Shown piece by piece: positions 32,163-41,535 of a stretch of 64,000 bases of DNA. Within the stretch, counting starts at the first letter, position 1. Each line of letters opens with the position of its first letter. The notes beneath the pieces were generated by a model that ran no database searches, had not been told where the DNA came from, and worked only from the letters and a program-made list of their open reading frames with translations. The position numbers and the translations under genes were made by a program. The stretch is taken from NCBI GenBank assembly GCA_012520505.1, contig JAAYOC010000036.1, positions 1 to 64,000 on the forward strand, written 5' to 3'. The DNA comes from Oscillospiraceae bacterium. GTDB taxonomy: Bacteria; Bacillota; Clostridia; Oscillospirales; Acutalibacteraceae.

Positions 32163-32913
32163 TTATACCGTTCTCCTTTAGGACTTTCTTTAGTTCTGGT
32201 ATTTTAACTTCCTTAAAGTGGAATACTGATGCAGCAAGTCCTGCATCTACTTTTGGAACGGTCTTGAAAAGTTCTACGAAATCCTCTATTTTACCCGCTC
32301 CACCGGATGCTATTACCGGAACATCCACAGCATTACACACCGCGTCAAGCATTGGCAAATCAAAGCCACCCTTTACACCATCCATATCAATGGAGTTTAA
32401 AACTACTTCACCTGCTCCATTTTTCACACATCGACTAATCCACTCTATTGCGTCCATTCCTGTATCTTCCATACCGCCTTTACAAAAAACATGATATTCA
32501 TTACCTACTAAAGATACATCTGCTGAAATTATTACACGTTCACTACCGTACTTTTCAGCCACCTCTGTGATGAGGTTAGGGTTTTTTATTGCACCTGAAT
32601 TGATTGACACTTTTGCTGCACCAAGTTTAAACATCTCATCGCAATCTTCTAATGTACTGAGTCCGCCGCCAACAGTAAGTGGAACTATTGTCTCTGCCAT
32701 TACTTTAAACAAAATGTCGGTAAACAGTTTTCTGCCCTCTACTGAAGCCGCTATATCGTAGAAAACGAGTTCATCTACTCCGTTTTCACAGTAGTAGCGG
32801 GCGAGGTCTACCGGAGAAGATACATCGCTTACACCCTCAAAACGTACGCCTTTTACTACTCTGCCATTTTTAACATCCAAACAAGGGATAATTCTTTTAT
32901 AATTTTGATTCAT
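32143..32913 (-). CDS. hisF: Imidazole glycerol phosphate synthase, cyclase subunit
   Basis: 256 residues of a TIM barrel. The catalytic Asp pair lies in IPCLDVKNGRVVKG (about residue 11) and SADVSLVGNEYHVF. Phosphate loops are GGGLSTLEDC and ASGGAGKIED. It uses ammonia from the HisH glutaminase to form IGP and AICAR, but no hisH is found in this cluster. The start at 32913 (MNQNYKRII) has GAGG 9 nt upstream. It overlaps hisA by 17 bp. Confidence 0.95.
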   Translation of the reverse strand: MNQNYKRIIPCLDVKNGRVVKGVRFEGVSDVSSPVDLARYYCENGVDELVFYDIAASVEGRKLFTDILFKVMAETIVPLTVGGGLSTLEDCDEMFKLGAAKVSINSGAIKNPNLITEVAEKYGSERVIISADVSLVGNEYHVFCKGGMEDTGMDAIEWISRCVKNGAGEVVLNSIDMDGVKGGFDLPMLDAVCNAVDVPVIASGGAGKIEDFVELFKTVPKVDAGLAASVFHFKEVKIPELKKVLKENGINVRTEV

Positions 32914-33625
32914 ATTTCGCAACCTCTATTGCTTCCTTTAAATTTATTGCACCTATGTAATACGCCTTACCAATTATTGCACCGTAAAGATTCATCGCAG
33001 CAAGAGCTTTGACATCATCAATAGTTGAGATGCCACCGGATGCGGTTATATTCATGTCGTACTTTTCTTTTAAGCATTTATACATTTCCCGATTGGTACC
33101 AACCATAGCACCATCTTTAGAGATGTCTGTACAAATCATATATTTAACACCCAAACTCTGCATTTTTTCACAAAACACGTCTAGCGTATACTCGGACTTT
33201 TCAACCCAACCCTTTATTGCAACAAAACCATCTTTTATATCAGCCCCAACTGCAATATAGTCGCTGTATTTTTGAATGGCTTCTTTAAGAAACTCTTCAT
33301 CTGTTACAGCCGCCGTTCCAAGTATAACTCTATCTACGCCTGCATCAATATATTTCTGCACAATTTCAAGAGAACGAATGCCGCCGCCTATTTCTACAAA
33401 GAGGTCGGTTTCTCTTGCAACCTGTTCCACTATTTTTATGTTAGGTGTTGTACCAAACTTTGCACCTTCAAGGTCAACCATATGAATATGCTTAGCCCCT
33501 GCTACTTCAAAATCTCTTGCAACTTCTATTGGATTGTCTGAATAGACGGTCATTTGGCTATAATCGCCTCTGTAAAGGCGAACAGCTTTACACTCATATA
33601 AATCTATTGCCGGAAATATAAACAC
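32897..33625 (-). CDS. hisA: Phosphoribosylformimino-5-aminoimidazole carboxamide ribotide isomerase
   Basis: 242 residues of a TIM barrel with the Asp in FPAIDLYECKAVRLYRGD (about residue 8) and the second Asp in CTDISKDGAMVGTN. Phosphate loops are GGGIRSLE and ASGGISTIDD. It performs the Amadori isomerisation before HisF. The start is a GTG at 33623-33625 with AAGGAG upstream. The 126 bp between it and hisB contain no ORF, exactly where hisH usually stands. Confidence 0.94.
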   Translation of the reverse strand: MFIFPAIDLYECKAVRLYRGDYSQMTVYSDNPIEVARDFEVAGAKHIHMVDLEGAKFGTTPNIKIVEQVARETDLFVEIGGGIRSLEIVQKYIDAGVDRVILGTAAVTDEEFLKEAIQKYSDYIAVGADIKDGFVAIKGWVEKSEYTLDVFCEKMQSLGVKYMICTDISKDGAMVGTNREMYKCLKEKYDMNITASGGISTIDDVKALAAMNLYGAIIGKAYYIGAINLKEAIEVAKYESKL

Positions 33626-33751
33626 TCGAAAATTCTCCTTACTTTAGCTTCAAATTTACTTGTTTTTTACTCAATGCTCTTACTCAATGTAAATTTATAC
33701 GAGAATGTATAAAAATATATAAAAATACCAGTAAACTACTTATTATTTTTC

Positions 33752-34345
33752 TTAAAGTACACCTTTCGTACTTGGAATTTCATCCTTATATTGCTCATCA
33801 ATTGCTACAGCATATTTTAAAGCTCTTGCAAAAGATTTAAACGCACCTTCAATAATGTGATGAGAATTTTTACCATCGAGTTGCTTTATATGAAGTGTTA
33901 TATTTGCATTTCTAACAAAACCTAAGAAAAATTCTTCAACGAGTTCTGTATCGAAGTTGCCAACTCTCTGGGTTGGAATCTTAAGACCGTATCCTAAATA
34001 TGCTCGCCCTGAAAGGTCTATTGCTGTGAGAATTAATGTTTCATCCATTGGAAGAATCATACTACCATAGCGAAACACACCTTTTTTGTCTCCCCATGCC
34101 TGCGAAAAGGCTTCGCCGAGTGCAATGCCGATATCTTCGGTGGTGTGGTGAGCGTCAATCTCCAGGTCGCCGACACATTTTAGGTCTAAGTCGAAGCGAC
34201 CGTGACGAGCAAAGAGAGTGAGCATATGGTCGAGGAAAGGAACTCCTGTATCTATATTGCTTTGACCCTTGCCATCAATGTTTAGTTTTAAAGTAATATC
34301 AGTTTCTGCAGTTTTTCTTGCAATTTCAGCTGTTCTCATAATCAT
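33752..34345 (-). CDS. hisB: Imidazoleglycerol-phosphate dehydratase
   Basis: About 197 residues, a monofunctional HisB. The metal-binding His repeats are clear: DAHHTTEDIGIALGEA and SHHIIEGAFKSFARAL, plus DHMLTLFARHG. It dehydrates IGP to imidazole acetol-phosphate. Three in-frame ATGs lie close together (34348, 34345, 34339); the one ending at 34345 is 6 nt from AAGGAG and is preferred, though the neighbours are possible. It begins 7-11 bp after hisC. Confidence 0.93.
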   Translation of the reverse strand: MIMRTAEIARKTAETDITLKLNIDGKGQSNIDTGVPFLDHMLTLFARHGRFDLDLKCVGDLEIDAHHTTEDIGIALGEAFSQAWGDKKGVFRYGSMILPMDETLILTAIDLSGRAYLGYGLKIPTQRVGNFDTELVEEFFLGFVRNANITLHIKQLDGKNSHHIIEGAFKSFARALKYAVAIDEQYKDEIPSTKGVL

Positions 34346-34355
34346 CATGCACTCC

Positions 34356-35414
34356 TTACTCCTGATTTTTTATTTTTATGATTGAATCAATTAATATATC
34401 CATCTCTTCTCTTGAACCGATTGTAATTCTAATATAACTTTTTAGTCTTTCTGTATCAAAATGGCGAACAAGTACACCCATTTTTTTAAGGCTTAAATAA
34501 AGTTCTTTTCCTTTTATATACGGACATTGTGCAAAAATGAAATTTGCTTGCGATGGTAAAACTCTAAACCCAAGTTCTTTAAGTTTATTCTCTGTATATT
34601 TTCTATTTTCAATAACTGTCTTACAATTATCTTCATAGTATTGCCAATTTTTAATAGCTGCAATTCCGGCAGCATTTGTAAGTCTGTTTATGTTATACGG
34701 ATTTGTAGAATATTTAATAACATTTAAATCATTTATGAGCGATTTATTTGCCAGCCCAAGCCCAAGTCTTGCTCCTGCAAGTGAACCGGATTTTGAAAAA
34801 GTTTTTACAACAATCAAATTATCATATTTTGAAATAAGAGGAATTGCAGTTGCCGGAGTTTCAGAAAAATCAATGTATGCTTCATCAATTACAACAATAT
34901 TATTCGGATTTGTACGAATTATCTCCTCTATTTCAAAAAGCGACAATAAGAGACCCGTAGGCGCATTTGGATTAGCAATTATTATATTCTTATTTATACC
35001 ACAATAATCCCTATAATCGATTGTAAAATCCTCTTTTAAAGGGACTATTTCATAGGAAATATTGTGTAAATCTGCCAATACAGGATAAAAGCCATATGTA
35101 ATATCCGGGAATACTACATTTTCGAAAAAGGCCATATAGCAGAAATTTAAAATTTCATCAGAACCATTTGTCAAAAGACAATTCTCATATTCCAACCCAT
35201 AGTGTTTAGCTATAAGTTCCGTAAGCTGTCTATTCTCCGGATCTGAATAAAGACTAAGTTTTTCAGCCTCTTTTGCAACTGCCATTGATACTTCCGCGGA
35301 AGGTGGAAATGGCGATTCATTTGTATTGAGTTTTATATATTGCTGATCTCTTGGTTGTTCACCGGGAGTATACGCAACGAGTTTATCGTATTTACTTAGA
35401 AAAAATCTAGACAT
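34356..35414 (-). CDS. hisC: Histidinol-phosphate aminotransferase
   Basis: 352 residues, a class I/II PLP enzyme. The PLP Lys is in KTFSKSGSLAGARLG, and the PLP phosphate and ring contacts are in LTNGSDEILNF, NPNAPTG and VIDEAYIDFSE. It transaminates imidazole acetol-phosphate with glutamate. AGAGG lies 8-10 nt before the ATG. It follows hisD after 85 bp of AT-rich sequence without an obvious terminator. Confidence 0.95.
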   Translation of the reverse strand: MSRFFLSKYDKLVAYTPGEQPRDQQYIKLNTNESPFPPSAEVSMAVAKEAEKLSLYSDPENRQLTELIAKHYGLEYENCLLTNGSDEILNFCYMAFFENVVFPDITYGFYPVLADLHNISYEIVPLKEDFTIDYRDYCGINKNIIIANPNAPTGLLLSLFEIEEIIRTNPNNIVVIDEAYIDFSETPATAIPLISKYDNLIVVKTFSKSGSLAGARLGLGLANKSLINDLNVIKYSTNPYNINRLTNAAGIAAIKNWQYYEDNCKTVIENRKYTENKLKELGFRVLPSQANFIFAQCPYIKGKELYLSLKKMGVLVRHFDTERLKSYIRITIGSREEMDILIDSIIKIKNQE

Positions 35415-35499
35415 TGTTTTCCTCTTTTTCCTTTTAATTTATAGTTACCGTAAGCTTACATTGTTTCTACTGTTCTTATTGTCTTTCTTATTCTACTAA

Positions 35500-36774
35500 T
35501 TATTCTTCAAATCTGATTGTCACACTTTTTGCGTGTGCTGTAAGGCCTTCTTTTTCCGCAAACAATACAATTTCTTTTTTTACATTCTTTAACGCATCAT
35601 AAGTATAATAAGTGTACTGGGATTTCTTAACAAAATCATCCACTGACAGCGGACTTGAAAAACGTGCTGTTCCGCTGGTTGGTAAAGTATGATTCGGACC
35701 TGCAAAATAATCACCCAAAGCTTCCGGACAATTCTTGCCAAGAAATATAGAACCTGCATGCTTAATCTTTGAAAGATAATCCACAGGATTATCAAGACAA
35801 ATTTCTAAATGCTCCGGTGCAATTTCATTTGCAATATCTATTGCAACATCTATGTTGTCTGCAACGATGATTTTGCCGTTATTGTCAATTGAAGCTCTTG
35901 CTATTTCTTTTCTTGGAAGAGTTTCCAGTTGTTTTTCTATTTCTTCTGCAACTTCTTCGGCAAAATCTAGAGAGTCGCAGACAAGTACTGCTGAAGCAAG
36001 CTTATCGTGTTCGGCTTGAGAAAGCATATCCGCTGCAACAAAACTTGGATTGCAGCTACTATCAGCTATTACAAGAATTTCAGATGGACCTGCAATCATA
36101 TCAATTGAAACTATGCCGAACACCTGTTTCTTTGCTTCAGCCACAAAAGCGTTGCCCGGGCCTACGATTTTGTCAACTTTTGGAACGGTATCCGTTCCAA
36201 AAGCAAGGGCGGCAATTGCACCGGCGCCACCTGTTTTGAATACTCTGTCCACTCCTGCAATTTTGGCTGCCGCCAATATTGCAGGGTTTATAGAGCCATC
36301 AGCATTCGGCGGAGTTGTTATCACTATTTCAGAACAACCTGCAATCTTAGCCGGAATGCCGGTCATCAAAACAGTAGACGGATAGGCAGCCGTGCCGCCC
36401 GGCACATAAAGGCCTACCTTTTCAATAGGTGTAACCTTTTGACCTACTACCGTACCATCCTCAGCCTTAATTTCAAAACCGGTTAAAACCTGCTTTTCAT
36501 GAAATCTTCTAATATTTACTGCTGCTTTTTCTAAAACCGTAATAAATTCAGGTTCAACAAATCTAAAAGCTTCATCAAATTCTTTTGGTGTAACTTCTAA
36601 ACTTGAAAGTTTCGCTTTATCAAATTTTTCTGCGTAACGAAGAAGTGCTGAATCGCCGTTAAGTTTCACATCTTCAATGATATCTGAAACTATATCGGCT
36701 ACATCTGTTACAGTATCCACTCTTGAAAATATTTTAGAGTTTTCTACTTCCCCGTATTTGTAAATCTTAATCAT
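35500..36774 (-). CDS. hisD: Histidinol dehydrogenase
   Basis: 424 residues. Key segments are YVPGGTAAYPSTVLM, KIVGPGNAFVAEAKK, MIAGPSEILVIAD, the zinc/catalytic SQAEHDKLA and the base-containing APEHLEICLDN. It performs the last two oxidations to histidine with NAD and zinc. It overlaps the hisZ-hisG fusion by 8 bp and starts behind AGGAG. Length and motifs are normal. Confidence 0.96.
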   Translation of the reverse strand: MIKIYKYGEVENSKIFSRVDTVTDVADIVSDIIEDVKLNGDSALLRYAEKFDKAKLSSLEVTPKEFDEAFRFVEPEFITVLEKAAVNIRRFHEKQVLTGFEIKAEDGTVVGQKVTPIEKVGLYVPGGTAAYPSTVLMTGIPAKIAGCSEIVITTPPNADGSINPAILAAAKIAGVDRVFKTGGAGAIAALAFGTDTVPKVDKIVGPGNAFVAEAKKQVFGIVSIDMIAGPSEILVIADSSCNPSFVAADMLSQAEHDKLASAVLVCDSLDFAEEVAEEIEKQLETLPRKEIARASIDNNGKIIVADNIDVAIDIANEIAPEHLEICLDNPVDYLSKIKHAGSIFLGKNCPEALGDYFAGPNHTLPTSGTARFSSPLSVDDFVKKSQYTYYTYDALKNVKKEIVLFAEKEGLTAHAKSVTIRFEE

Positions 36775-38305
36775 TTTTAATTTGCTCCTTTAAAAGTGAA
36801 ACAATTCGCAGTATTTCATCAGTTTTAAAATTAAAATTCGCTTTATTTGAAATAAGTCTTGCACTGACATCATTGATTACTTCTTTAATTTCGAGATCAT
36901 TTTCCTTAAGCGTTGTTCCGGTTTCAACTATATCTACAATTACATCAGATAAATCAAGAATTGGTGCAATTTCAATTGAACCCTTAAGCTTAATTATGTC
37001 AATACTTCTACCTATACTTGTATAATAATCCATAGCTGTATTTGCAAATTTTGTTGCAACTCTAAGTGTCTTGGTTTCGTCATCAACAAAACCTTTTGGC
37101 GCTGCAACACACATGCGGCACTTACCAAGACCTAAGTCCAGCAGCTCATACACATTCGGTTTATATTCAAGAATGATATCCTTACCGGCAACCCCTATAT
37201 CTGCAGCCCCTCGCTCAACATAGATTGCAACATCCGAAGGTTTAACCCAGAAAAATCTAATTCCTACTTCTAAGTTTTCAAAAATAAGTTTTCTTGAATC
37301 CTCTTCAATCTCCGGGCAAGGATATCCTGCCTTTTTGAACACCTCATATACCTTATCACCAAGACGTCCCTTTGGAAGTGCCACATTTACAACCTTTGAT
37401 ACTTCCTTAGGTCTTGAAAGTTCAGAAATTAAATCAAGATATACTGCAAAACCTATTGCTCCGCCCTTTTTCCCAAGTTTATTGAAAAGTTTATCATATT
37501 GACCGCCTGAAAGTATAGCGTCTGAAAGGCCTTCAATACAACCTCTAAAAAGAAGACTGTTGTAATATTTCATACTACTTACAATAGAAAAATTAAACAC
37601 TACATTATCTTTAAACTTAGATTTATTTATTACTTCTGCAATAATTGTAAGTTCTGCAAGTTCAAAAGCATTTGGGCAAATCTCAGCGAGTCTTTCTATT
37701 GCCGGTTCCGGCTTACAGTTAATTGAAACAAGTTTTTTAAGTTTAGCAGCTAAATCGCTCGGGCAAATAGTATCAAGCTCATGAACAGCCTTTTGGCTGA
37801 TACATTTATATACAGCTTCAGTATTGTCAAACGACTCTAGGAGTTTTTGTATTATCCCGATATTTGAAACTTCAAGAACAAAATTTTTCCCACCGGCAAT
37901 TAAAGATAAACTTTCGAGGGCCAACATAAGTACCTCTATTTTTTCCTTGAGAAAAATGTTACCAAAACATTCAAGACCGCTCTGCATAATCTCTTTGTAT
38001 GCATGAGTGGTTTCAGATATCCTATATACATTTTCATTATAGTAAACTCTTTTTATATCTGTTTCCTCATCTTTATAATTTTTGATAATTGAAAGAGTTA
38101 CGTCCGGCTTTAAGGCCATAAGTTTTCCATTAGTGTCATTAAAAGTAATCACACTTTCAGAGGTTAAGAAATCCTTATTTCTTACATAAAAATCATATTC
38201 CTCAAATTTGCCCATCTTATATGGTTTATAATCATTTTTAGCAAAAAGAGTTCGTAAAGAAAAAATTGCTTTCTCCTCTGCACTTAGAAGTTTTTCTTCT
38301 ATCAT
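36767..38305 (-). CDS. HisZ-HisG fusion: ATP phosphoribosyltransferase regulatory and catalytic parts
   Basis: 512 residues in one frame. Residues about 1-295 are HisZ, a histidyl-tRNA synthetase-like domain (LMALKPDVTLSIIK, YYNENVYRI, MQSGLECFGN, LSGGQYDKLFNK). Residues about 304-512 are the short-form HisG (NVALPKGRLGDKVYEVF, ERGAADIGVAGKDIIL, DIVETGTTLKENDL). In other bacteria these are two proteins forming an octamer that starts histidine synthesis under histidine feedback. As first gene of the operon it has CGGAGG and a consensus promoter. Confidence 0.93.
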   Translation of the reverse strand: MIEEKLLSAEEKAIFSLRTLFAKNDYKPYKMGKFEEYDFYVRNKDFLTSESVITFNDTNGKLMALKPDVTLSIIKNYKDEETDIKRVYYNENVYRISETTHAYKEIMQSGLECFGNIFLKEKIEVLMLALESLSLIAGGKNFVLEVSNIGIIQKLLESFDNTEAVYKCISQKAVHELDTICPSDLAAKLKKLVSINCKPEPAIERLAEICPNAFELAELTIIAEVINKSKFKDNVVFNFSIVSSMKYYNSLLFRGCIEGLSDAILSGGQYDKLFNKLGKKGGAIGFAVYLDLISELSRPKEVSKVVNVALPKGRLGDKVYEVFKKAGYPCPEIEEDSRKLIFENLEVGIRFFWVKPSDVAIYVERGAADIGVAGKDIILEYKPNVYELLDLGLGKCRMCVAAPKGFVDDETKTLRVATKFANTAMDYYTSIGRSIDIIKLKGSIEIAPILDLSDVIVDIVETGTTLKENDLEIKEVINDVSARLISNKANFNFKTDEILRIVSLLKEQIKND

Positions 38306-38341
38306 AACTGCCTCCGTTAATTTAGTGTGGTAATATGGTAA

Positions 38342-38386
38342 CGTGCTAACACGATAAAGTATAATCTATATATAGCCTCTTGTCAA
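38342..38386 (-). promoter_or_regulatory. his operon promoter with dyad at +1
   Basis: On the minus strand TTGACA (38386-38381) and TATACT (38363-38358) are 17 bp apart. The dyad CGTG-N4-CACG (38342-38353) falls at the transcription start and could be an operator. The leader is only about 45 nt and shows no T-box or attenuator fold. Confidence 0.75.
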
Positions 38387-38461
38387 CAATTATTTTCATC
38401 TAAACTTAATTAAAATTAATTTTCAATTTTTACTGAAAATAAAACCCACTTTATTTAAAAT

Positions 38462-38487
38462 AAAACCCACGCAAATACGTGGGTTTT
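38462..38487 (-). terminator. Rho-independent terminator of the Na/Pi transporter gene
   Basis: AAAACCCACG (38462-38471), 6-nt loop, CGTGGGTTTT (38478-38487), followed by TATTTTA on the minus strand. Confidence 0.88.
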
Positions 38488-38497
38488 AGTGTTCATC

Positions 38498-40240
38498 CTA
38501 TGCTAAATATTTTGCAGCATAAACCTTATGTTGTTCTTTATAACGTGGTTCTTCTTTTTTCATTTTGCGGACTGATTTATGTACGCCCACTCTCTTTGTG
38601 TTGATGTCAAGGTAGTATGCTGCAATATTTTCACAGTGGTCAGCAACACGCTCAAGGTTTGTTAAGATATCTGTATAAATGAAGCTGGCTTCAAAATAAC
38701 ATTCTCCACACTGAAGTCTCTCAACTTGACTTTTTTGAAGAGTCTCACGAAGTTCATCAATCACTTCTTCAAGAGGTTCTACAAGGGATGCAGCTTCCTC
38801 GTCACCATCTATAAATGCTTTTATTGTGTGGTCAACAATTTCATCAACCGCAGCAAACAAGTTTTCCAGACCTACTCTTGCCTTTGTTGAAAACTCAATT
38901 TCCTTTTCATACAGTTCGAGAGCAGATTCAACAATGTTTCTTGCATGATCCGTCATTCTTTCAAAATCTCCGATAGCTTTCAAAATAAGACTAACTTCTG
39001 CTGAATACTGATCTGACAAATGAAGAGTACTAAGTTTTATAAGATATGTTCCTATAGTATCTTCATATCGATCTGTCTTAGTCTCAAGTTCAACAACTCT
39101 CTCAAATTTTAAATCAGTATAATGCCAAACGCAATCAAGTGCTGTTTTAACTGCTTCAGATGTATATTCTGCCATTTTACATGTAACGTTATAACACTGT
39201 TCAATTGCAAGAGATGGTGTTGCCATAAGACGCTCATCAATTTTAACTGTAATATCTTCGTTCTCTTTAACTGGAATAACAAGGTATGCAATCTTTTCAA
39301 GAACTTTTGAAAATGGAAAAAGTATTATTGTGCAAATAATATTAAATGCCGAGTGAGCAAAAGCAATTCCTGAAAGATTTGCTACTTTATCCAAAAAGGC
39401 TAATTCAAAAGCCTCTTTAGCAATAAGATATGCAGTTATACAGATGGCTGTACCAATTACATTAAATGTTAAATGAATTACAGCAGCACGCCTGGCATTT
39501 CTATTTGTCCCTATTGAAGATAAAAGTGCTGTAACACAAGTACCAATATTTTGACCCATAATAATTGGAATTGCCGCACCATAAGACACGAGACCTGTTG
39601 TAGAAAGTGCCTGAAGGATACCGACAGATGCTGAGCTTGATTGGATAATACCTGTTACAACAGCACCTACCAAGACACCAATTAACGGATTTTGAAATTT
39701 AATGAAAAGTTCTGCAAATGCTGGCACATCCTTAAGACCCGCCACAGCATCAGACATTGTCTGCATTCCAAACATAAGGACTGCAAAACCTAAAAGAATA
39801 GTGCCTGTATCTTTCTTTTTATTATTTTTAGAGAACATTAAGTATGCTACACCAATAAAAGCTAGAACCGGTGTAAAAGAGGAAGGTTTAAGTAATTGCA
39901 AAAAAATATTACTACCCTTAATCCCAGCAAGGCTGAGAATCCAAGCAGTAACAGTTGTTCCAATATTAGCACCCATTATTACACCAATGGATTGTCCCAA
40001 TGTCATAAGACCTGAATTTACGAAACCTACAACCATTACTGTGGTTGCAGAAGAACTTTGAATTATAGCCGTGATGCCGAGTCCTGTAAGAAGACCTGTA
40101 AACTTATTAGTTGTGAGCTTTGAAAGTAAAGATTGAAGCTTTCCACCGGCACGTCTCTCCAATGCTGCACCCATAATATGCATACCAAAAAGAAATAAAC
40201 AAAGCCCGCCCAACAAGTTCAAAACATCAAAAACATCCAT
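38498..40240 (-). CDS. Na/phosphate cotransporter (NptA/PhoU-domain type)
   Basis: 580 residues. The membrane half holds two inverted Na/Pi cotransporter repeats, each with the QSSS signature (QSSSATTVMVVGFVNSG at about 60 and QSSSASVGILQALS at about 200). The C-terminal 230 residues form a PhoU-like helical domain (ERMTDHARNIVES, LERVADHCENIAAYY). It probably takes up phosphate with sodium, the PhoU part adjusting activity. The start at 40240 (MDVFDVLNLL) has GGGAGG upstream. Confidence 0.92.
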   Translation of the reverse strand: MDVFDVLNLLGGLCLFLFGMHIMGAALERRAGGKLQSLLSKLTTNKFTGLLTGLGITAIIQSSSATTVMVVGFVNSGLMTLGQSIGVIMGANIGTTVTAWILSLAGIKGSNIFLQLLKPSSFTPVLAFIGVAYLMFSKNNKKKDTGTILLGFAVLMFGMQTMSDAVAGLKDVPAFAELFIKFQNPLIGVLVGAVVTGIIQSSSASVGILQALSTTGLVSYGAAIPIIMGQNIGTCVTALLSSIGTNRNARRAAVIHLTFNVIGTAICITAYLIAKEAFELAFLDKVANLSGIAFAHSAFNIICTIILFPFSKVLEKIAYLVIPVKENEDITVKIDERLMATPSLAIEQCYNVTCKMAEYTSEAVKTALDCVWHYTDLKFERVVELETKTDRYEDTIGTYLIKLSTLHLSDQYSAEVSLILKAIGDFERMTDHARNIVESALELYEKEIEFSTKARVGLENLFAAVDEIVDHTIKAFIDGDEEAASLVEPLEEVIDELRETLQKSQVERLQCGECYFEASFIYTDILTNLERVADHCENIAAYYLDINTKRVGVHKSVRKMKKEEPRYKEQHKVYAAKYLA

Positions 40241-40270
40241 ACCTTTTCCTCCCAAATTGCATATGTGTTT

Positions 40271-40299
40271 ATTTTAACAAACGACCATATCAAAAGCAA
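40271..40299 (-). promoter_or_regulatory. Promoter of the Na/Pi transporter gene
   Basis: TTGCTT (40299-40294) and TAAAAT (40276-40271) on the minus strand, spacer 17 bp. The AT-rich stretch from 40300 to 40432 behind it shows no gene, repeat or structure. Confidence 0.65.
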
Positions 40300-40432
40300 T
40301 ATATAACAAATATATTTTACGATATTACTAGTTTTATAAATAAATTCCTGCTAAATTTATATCTTTATTTTGCCAAAATTATTTCAGAATTATTTTCAAA
40401 ATAAAGTTCTTGCTTTTTAACCCATTGTGACA

Positions 40433-40490
40433 TTGACAATTTCTCAAAAGATATCTATAATGTACTCAGTTAGCGAAAGCTAACTGAGTA
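40433..40490 (+). promoter_or_regulatory. ZIP gene promoter and metalloregulator-type operator
   Basis: TTGACA (40433-40438) and TATAAT (40456-40461) match consensus with a 17-bp spacer. Immediately after, 12-bp perfect arms TACTCAGTTAGC (40463-40474) and GCTAACTGAGTA (40479-40490) enclose GAAA. The inner GTTAGC-N4-GCTAAC is the same as at feoAB. Confidence 0.8.
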
Positions 40491-40570
40491 TTTTACTTTA
40501 CAACATATACTTAATTTGCCAAAATAATATAGATACACAACATTATTTAAATCTTAAATTTGGGGGAAAA

Positions 40571-41353
40571 ATGAAAAACATCCTTTTAGGAATTCTAATT
40601 CCTTTTATTGGCACAACACTTGGTGCTTTTACCGTATTTTTTTTGAAAAAAGATCTCAATATTTCAGTACAACGAGCTTTAACTGGTTTTGCTGGCGGTG
40701 TTATGTTTGCAGCATCTATCTGGAGTTTGATAATTCCGGCAATGGAACAATCAACTTCAATGGGTAATATGACTTTCTTTCCTGCTTTTATCGGAATCTG
40801 GCTTGGTGTGTTACTTATGTTAATACTTGACAGAATCGTTCCTCATCTGCACAGAAACGCAGATCAGACAGAGGGGATTAAAAGTAATAATTTAGGTCGT
40901 TCCACAATGATGATATTAGCGGTCACACTACACAACATACCTGAAGGTATGGCAGTAGGAATTGTATATGCAGGTTTAATAAATGATTCCATTCACATTT
41001 CAGCAACCGGAGCTCTTGCCCTATCTTTAGGTATTGCAATCCAAAACTTCCCTGAGGGAGCAATTATTTCAATGCCCCTGCACGCAGAAGGGTTAAGTAA
41101 AGAAAAAGCTTTCGGCTATGGTGTAGTGTCCGGAATTGTAGAACCTATTTTTGCAGCAATGGCAATTTTACTCGCAGAACCTATTCTTCCATTTATGCCA
41201 TATCTTCTATCTCTTGCTGCAGGAGCTATGATTTATGTCGTAGTTGAAGAAATGATTCCTGAAATGTCGCAAGGTGAACATTCAAATCTAGGAACTATAT
41301 TTTTTGCATTAGGTTTCACTATAATGATGGCGCTTGATGTTGCACTCGGCTAA
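40571..41353 (+). CDS. ZIP-family divalent metal transporter
   Basis: 260 residues with eight predicted helices. The metal-path motifs are HNIPEGMAVG in helix 4 and NFPEGAIISMPLHAEG in helix 5, as in ZupT/GufA-type ZIPs. It imports Zn, Fe or Mn; the feo-like operator suggests iron or manganese is the regulating metal. The ATG follows a purine-rich GGGGGAAAA. Single-gene transcription unit. Confidence 0.93.
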   Translation: MKNILLGILIPFIGTTLGAFTVFFLKKDLNISVQRALTGFAGGVMFAASIWSLIIPAMEQSTSMGNMTFFPAFIGIWLGVLLMLILDRIVPHLHRNADQTEGIKSNNLGRSTMMILAVTLHNIPEGMAVGIVYAGLINDSIHISATGALALSLGIAIQNFPEGAIISMPLHAEGLSKEKAFGYGVVSGIVEPIFAAMAILLAEPILPFMPYLLSLAAGAMIYVVVEEMIPEMSQGEHSNLGTIFFALGFTIMMALDVALG

Positions 41354-41371
41354 ACAATATAATTTATTTAT

Positions 41372-41402
41372 GGCGATGTATGTTTTATACATCGCCTTTT
41401 TT
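41372..41402 (+). terminator. Rho-independent terminator of the ZIP gene
   Basis: GGCGATGTAT (41372-41381), 5-nt loop, ATACATCGCC (41387-41396), then a six-T run. Confidence 0.93.
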
Positions 41403-41448
41403 AAATTTTGATAAAGTCAAAATAAAACTCTATCAAACAAATTTTATT

Positions 41449-41524
41449 TGGTCGGAGTGACAGGACTTGAACCTGCGACATCCTGCTCCCGAAGCAGGCA
41501 CGCTACCAACTGCGCTACACCCCG
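41449..41524 (-). tRNA. tRNA-Pro (anticodon CGG)
   Basis: 76 nt on the minus strand. Acceptor CGGGGTG/CACTCCG pairs with one G-T, the anticodon stem CCTGC/GCAGG encloses loop TTCGGGA with anticodon CGG, the T arm contains GGTTCAAGTCC, the discriminator is A and CCA is encoded (41449-41451). It lies 11 bp after the DUF2207 gene stop, in the same direction. Confidence 0.96.
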
Positions 41525-41535
41525 ACATAAGACCT

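Noticed and set aside
38306..38357. T-box or histidine attenuator in the his leader
   Set aside because: The leader after the promoter is about 45 nt and shows only a 4-bp stem; no His-rich peptide or T-box sequence.
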